Shown here: piece by piece, positions 1-9,408 of the stretch
How the letters are laid out: each line of letters begins with the position of its first letter
Position numbering within the stretch: the first letter of the stretch is position 1
Assembly (NCBI GenBank): GCA_020633335.1
Contig: JACKDU010000006.1
Span: forward strand, 1 to 64,000
DNA from: Myxococcales bacterium
GTDB taxonomy: Bacteria; Myxococcota_A; Polyangia; Nannocystales; Nannocystaceae
Reading direction: 5' to 3'
DNA length: 64,000 bases
The notes under the pieces: generated by a model
Told to the model about the DNA's origin: nothing
The model's input: the letters and a program-made list of their open reading frames with translations, nothing else
The model's database searches: none
Translations under genes and position numbers: made by a program

Positions 1-3000
1 CCGGCCAGCGAAGATCGATGGTCGCGTCGTAGATTGCGCCGCCCTCCTGGACGAGGGCCGCGAGCCCGGTCGTCCGGGTGTCCCCCTGGCCGATCGTATT
101 GGTGGCGACTAGGCCGAGAGCGCCATAAGGACCGAGGAGGAGGGCTGCCCTGCGGAAGAAGTGTGCGCAGAGATCCGCGTTGCCGTGAGCTCCGTGATGC
201 AGTGCCAAGAGCCAGTCGCGATATCCAGGGCCGAAGGCGCCACTGAGCTGCCCACCCCCCATAAACGGCGGATTCCCAACCACCGCATCAAAATACGCAA
301 CACTCTTCCCCTTCCCCCCCGCGAGCGGATCCCGCCGCCCCTCCCAGAACACCTCGGGAAACTCCAGCATCCAGTGAAAGGGCGCCTGGCTCGCCAGCAG
401 CCCCTCACGAACCCGCTCCAGCCCCTCCCGCGCCGCGACCTCCTTCGCCCCGCCGGCCTCCTGCTCGCGCGCCCCGAGCCACGCCATCACGAGATCAAAG
501 CGCCGCTGCCGCTCAACCAGCCGCGCCTTATCCTTGCCCTCGGCGAAGAACGCCCCGAGGCAGAGGTCGGCGATCAAGCGCGCGTCATCCAACGCCGCGC
601 GCGCCTCCTCGAGGAGCCGCTCGCGCTCCAAGACCGCGGCCTCGCCGTCCTGGCGGGCGAGCTGGACGATCTGCCGCCGAAGCTCGGTCGCCCGACCGAG
701 CGCGAGGGTGATGTTGTGGGTCAGGAGCGCGTCCTCGACCTGGGCCTTCTCGGCCTTTCCGGCCTTCTTCCCGCCCTTGCCGGCCTTCTTCCCGGCAGCC
801 GGCGCGGCCTCGTCGGTGATCCGCCAGTCGAAGGCCCGGGCCTGGGCGAGGCTGAGGCCGACCAGCGAGTCGCCGCAGCGGAGCGCGTGGTCGACGAAGG
901 TGAAGGGGAGGTGGCGGGAGAGGGTCACCAGCCAGAGCGAGAGCTTGGCGAGGTTGACGGCGTAGGGGTTCTTGTCGACGCCGTAGACGCAGCGCTGGGC
1001 GACCAGGCGGCGGGCGGCGATCACCGGGTCGGAGCCCTCGTCGCTGCCGTCGCTCGGGCGGGCCTCGGCGCTGAGGCCCCCGAGGCCGTAGGCGAGGAGC
1101 GAGCCCATGTCCTCGTAGCGGCCCTCGCGCTGCCAGGCGGCGACGACGTGGTCGGCGAGCTGGCGGACGACCTCGACCAGGAAGGCGCCGGAGCCCATCG
1201 CCGGGTCGACGATCTTGAGGCCGAGGAGCGCCTCGCTGGTCGGCGGGGCGCCGCTCTGGGCCTCCATGGTCCGGAGGATCGGCGCCAGGGTGCGGCGGAC
1301 CACCGGCTCGGTGAGCTCGCGGGGGGTGTAGTGGGAGCTGGTGCGCTTTCGCTCGTCGCCCGGCTGGATCACCAGGCGGCCGGCGTGGGCGCGGTCGCCG
1401 AAGCCCTTGGCGGCGTGCTCGGCGAGGGCGGCGAGGACCCGCTCCTCCTGGTCGGCCGGGCTCGCGCCCTTGGGGGCCTCCTTGAGGGCGGCGGCGACGG
1501 CCTTGGCGAGGGCGGCGGCGTGGCCCTTGTCGAGGCCGACGCTCTCCTTGAGCCACTTGGCGCGGCCGCTGGCCGGGACCGCGAGGAGCTCGCGGGCGCT
1601 CAGCCAGACCCCCTTCGCCCGGCGGGCCCGGAGGCGGACCGCGGGGGCGGCGAGGCGGACCACGTCGTAGCCCATGAGCGCCTCGTAGACGCTGCCGATC
1701 TGCTCGACGTCGAGGGCGCGGTAGCTCAGGCGCTGGCGGATCTGGCCCTCGCGGAGGTAGAGGAGCGCCTCCAGGACCCGGTGGATCGTGCCGTCGTCGA
1801 CGCTCGGGACGGCGACCGCGGCCCGGGCGAGGGGGTCGTCCAGGGGCCCGGCGTCGGCGCGGCCCTCGAGGAAGGGGTAGGCGTCGGGGTTGAAGAGGTG
1901 GCCGCGGCGGGGCGGCATCACCAGGGGCGCGGGCGGCTCGCCCTCGGCGTCGGGATCGACGTGGCCGTGGTGGTGGACGCCGTCGTAGACCGCCCGCCAG
2001 GTCGCCAGGAGGCGCGACCAGGCGCCGAAGCGGCGATCCATCGCGTCGGGGTGGGCGCCCTGGTCGCGCTGGAGCTCGTCGAAGAGGCCGAGGACCGAGT
2101 AGCCGCCCTGGTAGATCGGGTGCTCGACCGGCAGGAGGCCGCGGTCCTCGGCGTAGAGGGTGAAGACCAGGCGGAGGAGGACGGTGAGGAGGCCGGCGTA
2201 GACCTCGCCGGTGCCGTGGCTGCGGCGGCCGGTGAGGACGCGACCCTGGAGGAGGTCGGAGCCGTCGCGCTGGGCCGCGGCCTCAAAGCCGGCGAGGAGC
2301 GCCCCGAGGGCGTCAAAGACCTGATCGGCGAGGCGCTCGGTGACCTCGGCCTGCTGGCGGCGGCTGGTCTCGAGGAGCGCCGCGAGCCGGTGCTCGCGCG
2401 CCTGGGTGAGCCAGCGATCGCGGCTGAGGAGGGCGAAGAAGGCGTCGAGCATCGGCCGCCCGCCGACCTCGCCGAGGCTCGTCAGGTCGAAGGTGAGCGA
2501 GCCGGAGGTCTCGCCGTGGGGGGCGTAGATCAGGCGGACCTGGGTGCGGTTGGTGAGGAGGCCGATCGGCACCCGGGCGTGGCGGAGGAGGCGCTCGAAC
2601 TTGGCGGTGGGCGGGTAGCTCCACTCGGTCTGGTCGGGGCGATCGAGGGAGCGGCCGAGGGCGTCGGCGCCGAAGCCGGTGTCCGGGTCCGCGAGGTCCC
2701 AGACCAGGGCGAGGTAGTCGCGGCCGGCGCGGGCGGCGTCCGATAGCTCGGGGTCGGTGTCCGAGAGCTCGCTGAGGCTGGTGCGGTGGGGGGTGGTGGT
2801 GTCGGCGTCGTCGTCGTCGTCGTCGCTGGTTTCGTCGTCGCTGGTTTCGTCGTCGTCGCGCTCGCCGTCGCTCTCGTCGGCGTTGTCGTCGTCGTCGTCG
2901 GTGAAGGGATCATCGGCGTCGGCGAAGGGGTCGTCGGCGTCGGCGAAGGGATCGTCGGCGGACGGCTCTGCAGCCTCGTCAGGGGTGTTCTCGGGGGCGG

Positions 3001-3424
3001 CGCTGGTCGCGCCACCGCGGGGCGTGCGGCGGATCGCGGCCGTCGGCCGGAGGATCTGGCTGGTCCGCGCATCGGTGGCGACGACGTGGAGCGCCTCCGG
3101 GAGATCGGCGCCGCGGTCGATGTCGGCCGGCGTGAACTCGAGGAGGTCGAAGAGGAGGACGTCGAGCGAGGGGAGCCTCAGCGGGCCGGTGTCGACCGGC
3201 TCGCTCGCCTTGGCGCTCGCGTCGGCGCCCTCGGCCTTCGGCGGGGCGCCGCCGAGGAGGACGCGGAAGCTCTGCTGGGCCGCCGAGCCGCGCTGGTGCA
3301 TTACGCCGGCGGCGGTCAGCACGGGGACCGAGACGACCAGGCCGTCCTGCTGGATCATGCCGAGCCAGCGATCGTGGAAGCTGGACTCGCTGGGACTCTT
3401 GGTCCGTCGGGTGATGATCGCCAT
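1..3424 (-). CDS. drmMI: DISARM N6-adenine DNA methylase DrmMI (partial, C-terminus beyond left edge)
   Basis: The reading frame starts at ATG 3424 and stays open to the window edge (about 1141 codons), so this is a partial gene. Methylase motif I, DPAMGSGAF, is at about residues 741-749 and the amino-methylase motif IV, NPPF, at about 1051-1054 (after DAVVG). This order and size fit large Eco57I-like N6-adenine methylases. It begins 6 nt after the stop of the SNF2 helicase gene, so the two are an operon. This helicase-methylase pair is the signature of class 1 DISARM, where the methylase marks host DNA and the remaining proteins block unmodified phage DNA. Residues about 150-215 form an Asp-rich low-complexity stretch with tandem DDPFADA units. 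The family call is firm; DISARM membership rests on the pair because drmA, drmB and drmC are not visible. Confidence 0.85.
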   Translation of the reverse strand, partial: MAIITRRTKSPSESSFHDRWLGMIQQDGLVVSVPVLTAAGVMHQRGSAAQQSFRVLLGGAPPKAEGADASAKASEPVDTGPLRLPSLDVLLFDLLEFTPADIDRGADLPEALHVVATDARTSQILRPTAAIRRTPRGGATSAAPENTPDEAAEPSADDPFADADDPFADADDPFTDDDDDNADESDGERDDDETSDDETSDDDDDDADTTTPHRTSLSELSDTDPELSDAARAGRDYLALVWDLADPDTGFGADALGRSLDRPDQTEWSYPPTAKFERLLRHARVPIGLLTNRTQVRLIYAPHGETSGSLTFDLTSLGEVGGRPMLDAFFALLSRDRWLTQAREHRLAALLETSRRQQAEVTERLADQVFDALGALLAGFEAAAQRDGSDLLQGRVLTGRRSHGTGEVYAGLLTVLLRLVFTLYAEDRGLLPVEHPIYQGGYSVLGLFDELQRDQGAHPDAMDRRFGAWSRLLATWRAVYDGVHHHGHVDPDAEGEPPAPLVMPPRRGHLFNPDAYPFLEGRADAGPLDDPLARAAVAVPSVDDGTIHRVLEALLYLREGQIRQRLSYRALDVEQIGSVYEALMGYDVVRLAAPAVRLRARRAKGVWLSARELLAVPASGRAKWLKESVGLDKGHAAALAKAVAAALKEAPKGASPADQEERVLAALAEHAAKGFGDRAHAGRLVIQPGDERKRTSSHYTPRELTEPVVRRTLAPILRTMEAQSGAPPTSEALLGLKIVDPAMGSGAFLVEVVRQLADHVVAAWQREGRYEDMGSLLAYGLGGLSAEARPSDGSDEGSDPVIAARRLVAQRCVYGVDKNPYAVNLAKLSLWLVTLSRHLPFTFVDHALRCGDSLVGLSLAQARAFDWRITDEAAPAAGKKAGKGGKKAGKAEKAQVEDALLTHNITLALGRATELRRQIVQLARQDGEAAVLERERLLEEARAALDDARLIADLCLGAFFAEGKDKARLVERQRRFDLVMAWLGAREQEAGGAKEVAAREGLERVREGLLASQAPFHWMLEFPEVFWEGRRDPLAGGKGKSVAYFDAVVGNPPFMGGGQLSGAFGPGYRDWLLALHHGAHGNADLCAHFFRRAALLLGPYGALGLVATNTIGQGDTRTTGLAALVQEGGAIYDATIDLRWP

Positions 3425-3430
3425 CCCTCG

Positions 3431-6400
3431 TTACCCCCAGACCTTCGGCCACAGGTAGACGAGCCCGACGGGCTCGATGCGGCTCAGCTTGATCTCGTAC
3501 ATCGCCCGGAGATCGGCGGGCTCCTCCTGGAGCTCGCGGTCGATCGCGGCGAGGCGGTCGGCCCGGGCGGCGAGGTCGGCCTCGCGCTGGCGGCGCTCGA
3601 GATCATTGACCACGTCCTTGAGCGGGAGCTGCTCGCGGAGCTGCTCGCGCTGGGCGGCGAGGAGCTTCTTCAGCGCCTCGCTCTCCTGCGCGCCGCGATC
3701 GCTGAGGCGGCGACCGGCGGCTTCGGCCGCGTGCTCGCCGAGGCCGCGGAGGAGCGGCCAGAGCTCCGCGAAGTCGCCCGGGGCGCGGGCGAGGAGCGGC
3801 CGCATGGCGCGGGCGGCCGGCGGCGGTGCGTGCTCCTCCTCGCTGAGCTGGCCCTCGAAGATCCCGTGGAGCTTGCCCTCGTCGAGCTGTCGGATCGACT
3901 CGAGGGGGCCGTCGGCTGTGTCGCCGCCGACCCGGACGATCTTCGTGACCAGCTCGTCGTGGAGGCGGACCGCGCCGTTGCCGAAGAGCGAGACGCGGGC
4001 GAGCGCGACCGCGTAGACGTGGCCGTCGAAGTCGTGCTTGAGGAGCGAGAGGTGCTGGAGCTGGTGGGCGCCGAAGCCGGCCGAGGTGAAGACGTCGAGG
4101 AGGCGGCGGACCAGCGGGTGATGGAGGTGGAGGTGGACCCGCGGCGAGGTCATCTGCGGCGGCGGATCGAAGACCACCGGCTGCGGCGGCGCGGCCCGGC
4201 GCCACTCCCAGAGCGACTCGTCGCGCGCGCGCGGGCGCCGGAGGGCGTCGAGGGTGCTCTCCCAGCCGGGCGGGAGCTCGGGGACCTCGAAGGCATGGAC
4301 GCCGCCCTCCCCCGCGACGGGCTTGAGCGGCGGCGCGCCGAGGAGCGCGAGGGCGACGTCGAGGGCGTGCCGGAGGAGGCGCGGCTCGAAGTTGAGGTGC
4401 TTGGCCGCGTCCGAGTAGCGGGTCCCGGCGCGGCGGATGTCGGCGTCGAGGCGCTTGTCGGCGAGGCTCATCGCCTGATCGAGCTCGAGCTGGACGACCT
4501 GCTGGCGGGCGCCGGGGGTCGCGGCGGCTTCGACGTCGTCGCGGGTCGACGCGCGGATCGTCTGGCCCTCGAGGAGCTCGGCGATCCTGCCCATCACGAC
4601 GCTGCCGACCGAGCCGAGCTCGTCGCGGATCACGTCGACCTTGCGGACGATCGTGTCGAGGACCGCGTCCTCCTTGCGATCGGCGTAGACGAAGTAGTGG
4701 CAGCGGGCCTCGGGCTCGGGCTGGAGAGTGCGGTCGATTCGGCCGTTGCGCTGCTCGAGGCGGGCCGGGTTCCAGGGGATGTCGAAGTGGATCAGATCGG
4801 CGCAGGCGCCCTGGAGGTTGATCCCCTCGCGGGCGGCGTCGGTCGCCAGGAGGACGCGGACCGGGTGGTCGGCGGGCGGGGCGTTGAAGGCCCGCTGGAT
4901 CTCCTCGCGCTTCTCGTCGCTGAGGGCGCCGTGGATCTCGAGGATCCGCTCGTCGCCGCGCTCGGTGCCGGCGAAGGCGCGCTGCAGGAGGCGGCGGAGC
5001 CAGCTCTTGGTGTCGGTGTATTCGGTGAAGATCAGGAGCTTGCGCGGGCCCCAGCGCTTGTCGGTGGCGGCGTCGTCGATCCCGGGGCACTGGTTTTGGC
5101 GGATCCACTCGAGGAGCGCGAGGACGCGGGCGTCCGGCGTGCCGCGGTGGCGGCCCGCGAGGTCGAGCATCGCCTGGAGATCGGCGCGGGCGCGCTCCGA
5201 GGGCTTGCTGAAGGTGGCGCTCGCGGCTGCGGTGCTCTCCAGCTCCTCGGCGTCGAGGGCCGCGTCGGCGCGATCGAACTCGCTGTCGGTCTCGGTGTCG
5301 GCGCTTGCACCGGCGTCGGCGTCGGTATCGGCGGCGGGAGGCTCGGGCGCGATGTAGCTCTTGTCGAGGCGTCCCGCGAAGTGCTTGTCGAACGAGGCCG
5401 CGTGCGCGGAGAGGGTCCGGTAGAACGCGGGGATCGACGAGAAGAGGCGCTTTTGGAGGTTGGCGAAGACGAGGCGCTGGCCCTTGTTCGCGGGGGCGAC
5501 GGCCTCCTCGTAGTCGCGGAGCATCGCCGCGAGCTCGAGCTCGGGGGCCGTGGCCGCCCTGGGGAGCGCCCAGGGGCGCTCGAGCGGGAGCGCGGGGCGC
5601 TCGTAGCCGGGCACCTCGGGGCGCGGCGCGTGGAGCGAGCCCGCGACCGACCAGCGGTCGGCGGCGCGGTGGAGGGTCAGGGCGACGACCTCGCGGCGCG
5701 GGAAGAGCCCCTTGGCGACCCGCCGGATGTCGCGCTTGAGGCGGCGGATCATCACCGCCTCGAGGGCGCTCGCGGTCGCCGGGGCGGCCCGGTGGAAGCG
5801 CTGGGGATCGAGGAGCTCGAGGAGCGCGGAGAAGCTGTTGCTGTGCCCGTTGTGCGGGGTGGCCGAGAGGAAGAGGCGGTTCTCGAAGCGCGGGCAGAGG
5901 TGCTCGCGGGCGATCCGGGTGATCGCCGAGTCGACCGCGTAGGAGCTCCCCGAGGCCGGGGCGACGGTGTGGGCCTCGTCGAGGATCAGCAGCGACTTCC
6001 GGCGCTTGCCGTGCTCGCGGTGCTCGCCGAGGAAGGCCCGCAGCGGCTCCAGGTACTCGGCGCGGCGGAGGAGCGGGTACGAGATGATGAAGCGGTTGTG
6101 GGTCGTCCACGGGTTGGCCCGGTAGCCCCGCTGCTGGCGCGTGTGGGCGACGAAGGCGCGGTCGTAGATCTGGAAGTGGAGGCCGAAGCGCTTGTAGAGC
6201 TCCTCCTTCCACTGGAGGCAGACGCTCGCTGGCGCGACCACCAGGACGAACTCGACGCGCTGGCGGAGGAGGAGCTCCTGGAGGACGAGGCCGGCCTCGA
6301 CGGTCTTGCCGAGGCCGACGTCGTCGGCGATGAAGAGGTTGGCGCGGGGCAGCTCGAGCGCCTTCATCAGCGGCGCGAGCTGGAATGGTTGGACGTGGAT

Positions 6401-7720
6401 CCCGGCGCGCAGCGGCGCCTGGAAGAGGCTCGCGTCGGCGGCCGTGGTCGCGTTCCAGCGCAGGGTGTTGAGGTAGGCGGCGAAGCGATCGGGCGGATCG
6501 AAGCCCTCGAGCCCGCGGAGCTGCCCCGACTCGGGCTCGGTGAGGTGCGCGCCGAGCTCGAGCTCCCAGAGGACGCTGAGCTCGCGGCCGGGGGCGTCGT
6601 CGTCGAGGCAGACGAGGTCGACCAGGTGGGCGGCGTTGCGCCGCTCCTCGCGGGGCGGGTAGACCGCCTGGACGAGCCAGTTGCGGTGCCGGCAGCGGGC
6701 GATCTGGCCGGGCTTTGGGACGGTCGCGCCGTCGAGGCGCGGGCGCTGCGGGAGGGCCGACGGGAGGGCGCTGCGCTTGGCCGCGGTGGTGTAGGTCCAG
6801 CCGGCGTCCTCGGCGGTCGAGCCGAGCTTTTGGTTGGGGATGGTGGTGTTGAAGGCGGGGGGCGCGGGAGACGGGGGCGGCTCGGGCTCGGGGCTCGGGC
6901 TTGGGCTCGGGGCTCGGCGCCGCGAGCGGGCGGGCGGTGGCGGGGTGGAAGCCGCGGGCGGTGCCGGCGGGACAGGGCTCGTCGTGGCGCCCAGGAGAAG
7001 CTCCTGCGAGGGGCCGGCGGGCGCGAAGTCGACCTTGTCGAGGCGCTGGCGGTGGTGGGCCTGGGCGAGGGCTGCGCGGATCTGGCCGGGAGAGCGGTCG
7101 AGGGCGTCGGCGAGGCGGAAGAGGATCAGATCGTTGCCGCGGGCCTCCGAGACCCGGACGGCGGCGAGGTCCGGCGGGATCCGGGGGCCGTGCTCGGTGG
7201 GGGCCGTCGCTGCGGGCTCGTCGTTGTCCGCCGTGGCATCGGGCTGCCTTCGCCGCTTCGGATCGTCCTGGGGGGCCTTCGACGTTTGAGCCGCCTGGCG
7301 GCCGGTGCTCGAGCGCCGGGCGATGGCCTCGAGGTACGCCGCCTCGCTGGCCTCGAAGACGCATCGGTCGAGTCGGCAGCGGTGGTGCTCGGTGTGGAGA
7401 TCGGCCTCGACCACGCGCGGCGGTGCGCCGAGGAGGCGGGCGAGCTCGGCCTGGAGGGCGGGGTCATGGCGGGCGTCGGAGTTACGCTGCGCGCCGAGCT
7501 CCTCCGAGAGGCGCCCGCGCTCCCGCGGACGATCCGGGCTCTCCGGCCAGAGGCGTCCGAAGGCGTTCGGGAGCTTCGTCCGGCCGTGGGTGCGTCCGAG
7601 CCAGTCGGCGAGATCCTCGCTGGCGACGCCGAGGTGCGCGGCGAGGTCGGCGAGGACGTCAGGCTGCGCTCGCGCGGCGCTCGCGTTCAGGTCGGCGAGG
7701 GCGGTCAGGGCCTGGGGCAC
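3431..7720 (-). CDS. drmD: DISARM SNF2-like helicase DrmD
   Basis: This encodes a 1429-residue SF2/SNF2 ATPase. Visible motifs in order are ADDVGLGKTVEAG (Walker A, about residue 465), LILDEAHTV (DEAH box, about 582), LFLSATPHNG (motif III), LIFTEYTDTKSWL (about 898), LLATDAAREGINLQ (motif V) and QRNGRIDR (motif VI), so both RecA lobes are intact. A Pro/Ser/Glu-rich linker separates an N-terminal region from the motor. In class 1 DISARM the SNF2 helicase is encoded just upstream of the methylase, as here (6-nt gap). I chose GTG 7720 because coding-like sequence begins there; the frame is open to 7825, but that extension reads like noncoding DNA. A stand-alone SNF2-methylase restriction pair is the alternative. 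Confidence 0.85.
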   Translation of the reverse strand: MPQALTALADLNASAARAQPDVLADLAAHLGVASEDLADWLGRTHGRTKLPNAFGRLWPESPDRPRERGRLSEELGAQRNSDARHDPALQAELARLLGAPPRVVEADLHTEHHRCRLDRCVFEASEAAYLEAIARRSSTGRQAAQTSKAPQDDPKRRRQPDATADNDEPAATAPTEHGPRIPPDLAAVRVSEARGNDLILFRLADALDRSPGQIRAALAQAHHRQRLDKVDFAPAGPSQELLLGATTSPVPPAPPAASTPPPPARSRRRAPSPSPSPEPEPPPSPAPPAFNTTIPNQKLGSTAEDAGWTYTTAAKRSALPSALPQRPRLDGATVPKPGQIARCRHRNWLVQAVYPPREERRNAAHLVDLVCLDDDAPGRELSVLWELELGAHLTEPESGQLRGLEGFDPPDRFAAYLNTLRWNATTAADASLFQAPLRAGIHVQPFQLAPLMKALELPRANLFIADDVGLGKTVEAGLVLQELLLRQRVEFVLVVAPASVCLQWKEELYKRFGLHFQIYDRAFVAHTRQQRGYRANPWTTHNRFIISYPLLRRAEYLEPLRAFLGEHREHGKRRKSLLILDEAHTVAPASGSSYAVDSAITRIAREHLCPRFENRLFLSATPHNGHSNSFSALLELLDPQRFHRAAPATASALEAVMIRRLKRDIRRVAKGLFPRREVVALTLHRAADRWSVAGSLHAPRPEVPGYERPALPLERPWALPRAATAPELELAAMLRDYEEAVAPANKGQRLVFANLQKRLFSSIPAFYRTLSAHAASFDKHFAGRLDKSYIAPEPPAADTDADAGASADTETDSEFDRADAALDAEELESTAAASATFSKPSERARADLQAMLDLAGRHRGTPDARVLALLEWIRQNQCPGIDDAATDKRWGPRKLLIFTEYTDTKSWLRRLLQRAFAGTERGDERILEIHGALSDEKREEIQRAFNAPPADHPVRVLLATDAAREGINLQGACADLIHFDIPWNPARLEQRNGRIDRTLQPEPEARCHYFVYADRKEDAVLDTIVRKVDVIRDELGSVGSVVMGRIAELLEGQTIRASTRDDVEAAATPGARQQVVQLELDQAMSLADKRLDADIRRAGTRYSDAAKHLNFEPRLLRHALDVALALLGAPPLKPVAGEGGVHAFEVPELPPGWESTLDALRRPRARDESLWEWRRAAPPQPVVFDPPPQMTSPRVHLHLHHPLVRRLLDVFTSAGFGAHQLQHLSLLKHDFDGHVYAVALARVSLFGNGAVRLHDELVTKIVRVGGDTADGPLESIRQLDEGKLHGIFEGQLSEEEHAPPPAARAMRPLLARAPGDFAELWPLLRGLGEHAAEAAGRRLSDRGAQESEALKKLLAAQREQLREQLPLKDVVNDLERRQREADLAARADRLAAIDRELQEEPADLRAMYEIKLSRIEPVGLVYLWPKVWG

Positions 7721-8019
7721 GGGATGCGTAGTAGAACACGGGACGGCGTTCAGGCCCAAGCCTCCGTGGGGCACGCGGTGATGGGCGATCCGTCGGGGCC
7801 GCTTCAGCCACGTCACCTGGCTCAACCAGCTCGGCGCGGGCTCCGTTCAGCGGGCGAGCGGAGCAGGACTTGGCGCGAGCGGAAAATGTGTCGCCTCCGC
7901 CTGTCCGGTGTCCGGCCGCAATGCCTCCGACGGATCCGCCAGGCCTGGATGCCTTGCGTTCAGTCGGCCTCTCCTCAATCTTCTGCGACCGGGAGAGGAC
8001 TCCAGCGTTGCTGACGTGC
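7721..8019. other. intergenic stretch without recognisable gene
   Basis: This separates the start of the helicase gene from the transposase debris. No protein similarity is recognisable on either strand, and the short open frames here look like high-GC shadows. It should contain the promoter of the drmD-drmMI operon, but I could not pick out a convincing -35/-10 pair. Confidence 0.4.
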
Positions 8020-8322
8020 GGCATTCGAGGTAGCCTCGGACCTCGTCGACCGCCTGGTTCATCGCCTTCATCACGTGAAAGCGGTCGAAGACGATCGTGC
8101 TCTCCGGCTCCGGCAGGGCCTCGGTCGCGGCCGCGATGTACGGCGCCGCCATGTCCATCGCCATCGCGTCGATCCGCGCGAGCTGATGGGGCTCGATCGT
8201 GAGGAAGAAGCTCTCGAGCGCCTCCCTCGAGCGCCCATCCGCGACGTGGACGACGCGGTTCCCGCGGAGATCGTAGACCAGCGTGACGAAGCCCAGGCCG
8301 CGACCCGCCGGCTTCGTCCTCT
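8020..8322 (-). pseudogene. ISL3-family transposase fragment
   Basis: In the minus frame this reads GFVTLVYDLRGNRVVHVADG, then AMDMAAPYIAAATEALPE and IVFDRFHVMKAMNQAVDEVR. That matches the DDE core of ISL3 transposases (the 'DM...Y' and 'FDRFH' blocks). An in-frame TAG lies just upstream at about 8320, and similarity ends near 8025, so both ends are missing. The remainder cannot transpose. It overlaps the edge of a plus-strand FG-GAP fragment. Confidence 0.7.
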
Positions 8323-8450
8323 ACCGGGGCTCACCGGACGGGGTCATCCCGACGTACGCCGCAGCGTTCCTCCTCGATGAGCTCATCGAGGCCCGCGGCG
8401 GCGTCGACATCAACGGCGACGGCTTCGACGACATCGCCGTGATCCGCGGC
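8311..8450 (+). pseudogene. FG-GAP (integrin-type) repeat protein fragment
   Basis: The plus-strand frame gives GFVLYRGSPDGVIP and then GGVDINGDGFDDIAVIRG. The second block is a canonical FG-GAP calcium loop (DINGDGFDD) and the first resembles the 'Y.GSPDGV' strand that precedes it in FG-GAP proteins. There is no start codon context, and both sides run into transposase fragments on the opposite strand, so this is a broken piece of a larger secreted protein. It may relate to the C-terminal scrap at 14450-14926. Confidence 0.55.
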
Positions 8451-8465
8451 ACGAGCAAACGTCTC

Positions 8466-8575
8466 CCGCGCGAAGAAGGCCGCCGCTTTTTGGAGGAAAT
8501 CTCGCTCCATCTCGACCCGCTTGAGCTCCTTCCGGAGCCGGTTGAGATCGGCCCGCTCGTCCGTCGTCAGCGGCC
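8466..8575 (-). pseudogene. IS3-family OrfA C-terminal fragment
   Basis: The minus frame reads LTTDERADLNRLRKELKRVE followed by MERDFLQKAAAFFARE, the leucine-zipper tail of IS3-family OrfA proteins. The helix-turn-helix half is missing, and the frame then runs into unrelated sequence. It is a different OrfA type from the one at 8750-9016, so at least two IS3 elements decayed here. Confidence 0.65.
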
Positions 8576-8708
8576 CCTGCGGTTCAGGGCGAGGCCGGCG
8601 TCTGAGGTGCCTTCGGTCAGGATCCAGACGGCAATGGTGTCGCGCTGGCGTGCTCCCTCGCTTCAGCCCAGCCGTTGCGTGACTCCGGCACATGGTTGTT
8701 AGCACAGG

Positions 8709-8760
8709 TCAGGCCCCTCGATCGACCGCCTCGCGGCGCTGAGAGGGCGTCAGAAGTTTC
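8709..8760 (-). pseudogene. IS3-family OrfB stub
   Basis: In the -1 frame relative to the OrfA stop, the sequence continues LLTPSQRREAVDRGA and then stops at 8709. This resembles the first residues of IS407-type OrfB. IS3 elements make OrfAB by programmed -1 frameshifting, which fits the overlap. The rest of the integrase is gone, so the element is dead. Confidence 0.5.
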
Positions 8761-9016
8761 CCGAGGCGATGTCTTTCAGGAAACGATTGTCGAGCGAGAG
8801 GTCGGCGACGAGCTGCTTGAGGCGTCGGTTCTCGTCCTCGAGCTGCCGCAGGCGCCGGGCCTCGGAGACCTCCAGGCCGCCGTACTTCGCCCGCCAGCGG
8901 TAGAACGTCTGCCGGCTGATCCCGTGCCGCCGACAGAGCTCCTCGGTCTTCATGCCTGCCTCCGCTTCCTTGAGGACGGCGATCATCTGCTCTTCCGTGA
9001 ACTTGCTGGTTCGCAT
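8750..9016 (-). CDS. IS3-family (IS407-like) transposase OrfA
   Basis: This is an 88-residue protein starting MRTSKFTEEQMIAVLKEAEA. It has a helix-turn-helix (CRRHGISRQTFYRWRAKYGG) and a heptad-rich C-terminus (RLRQLEDENRRLKQLVADL), the full usual length of OrfA. It would bind the element's terminal inverted repeats, but the catalytic OrfB is reduced to a short stub, so transposition in cis is not possible. It lies between the DISARM genes and the STAND operon, consistent with island assembly by mobile elements. Confidence 0.85.
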   Translation of the reverse strand: MRTSKFTEEQMIAVLKEAEAGMKTEELCRRHGISRQTFYRWRAKYGGLEVSEARRLRQLEDENRRLKQLVADLSLDNRFLKDIASGNF

Positions 9017-9408
9017 CGTCTTGCTCCGATCTTGCCAGAGCCTGTCTCGCTTTGCCTGGGCTAGCGCATTGGGCGCACGTCACGTCGACTTCGACGCGAT
9101 CCGGATCATCAGCCGCCCGGCTCCTGGTCCGCCCGCGTGGACCCTGAGCGACGGCGCCGCCGCCGAGCCCCAAGACCGACCGCGCTCTCCTGCGGCGCCC
9201 CCGGCGCTCCTCGGTGTGACCGTCCACTCGCTGGTCGCCCTGCGGGCCATCGGAGCACAAGGAACGTAGGGGCAGCGGGCATAGTCTCCCGGGCGATGTC
9301 GCTGCGCCCCGTGCGCCGTGTGCTCCATGGTGGATCATCCGCCATGAAAGACATGGCGAATGAGTCTGGTCGCCTCGGGTCTCGGACGAGGGCGCAACAG
9401 GTCTCGGT
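9017..9408. other. gene-free gap upstream of STAND gene
   Basis: I see no protein similarity on either strand. The gap should hold the outer end of the IS3 remnant and the promoter of the STAND gene, but neither a terminal repeat nor a clear promoter is evident. Confidence 0.35.

Noticed and set aside
161..2746. Long plus-strand open frame (861 codons) opposite the methylase gene
   Set aside because: It is rich in Ala, Gly, Glu and Arg with no recognisable motif, while the opposite strand carries clear methylase motifs; it is a high-GC antisense shadow. The same applies to the 1742-codon plus frame over drmD and the large minus frame over lhr.
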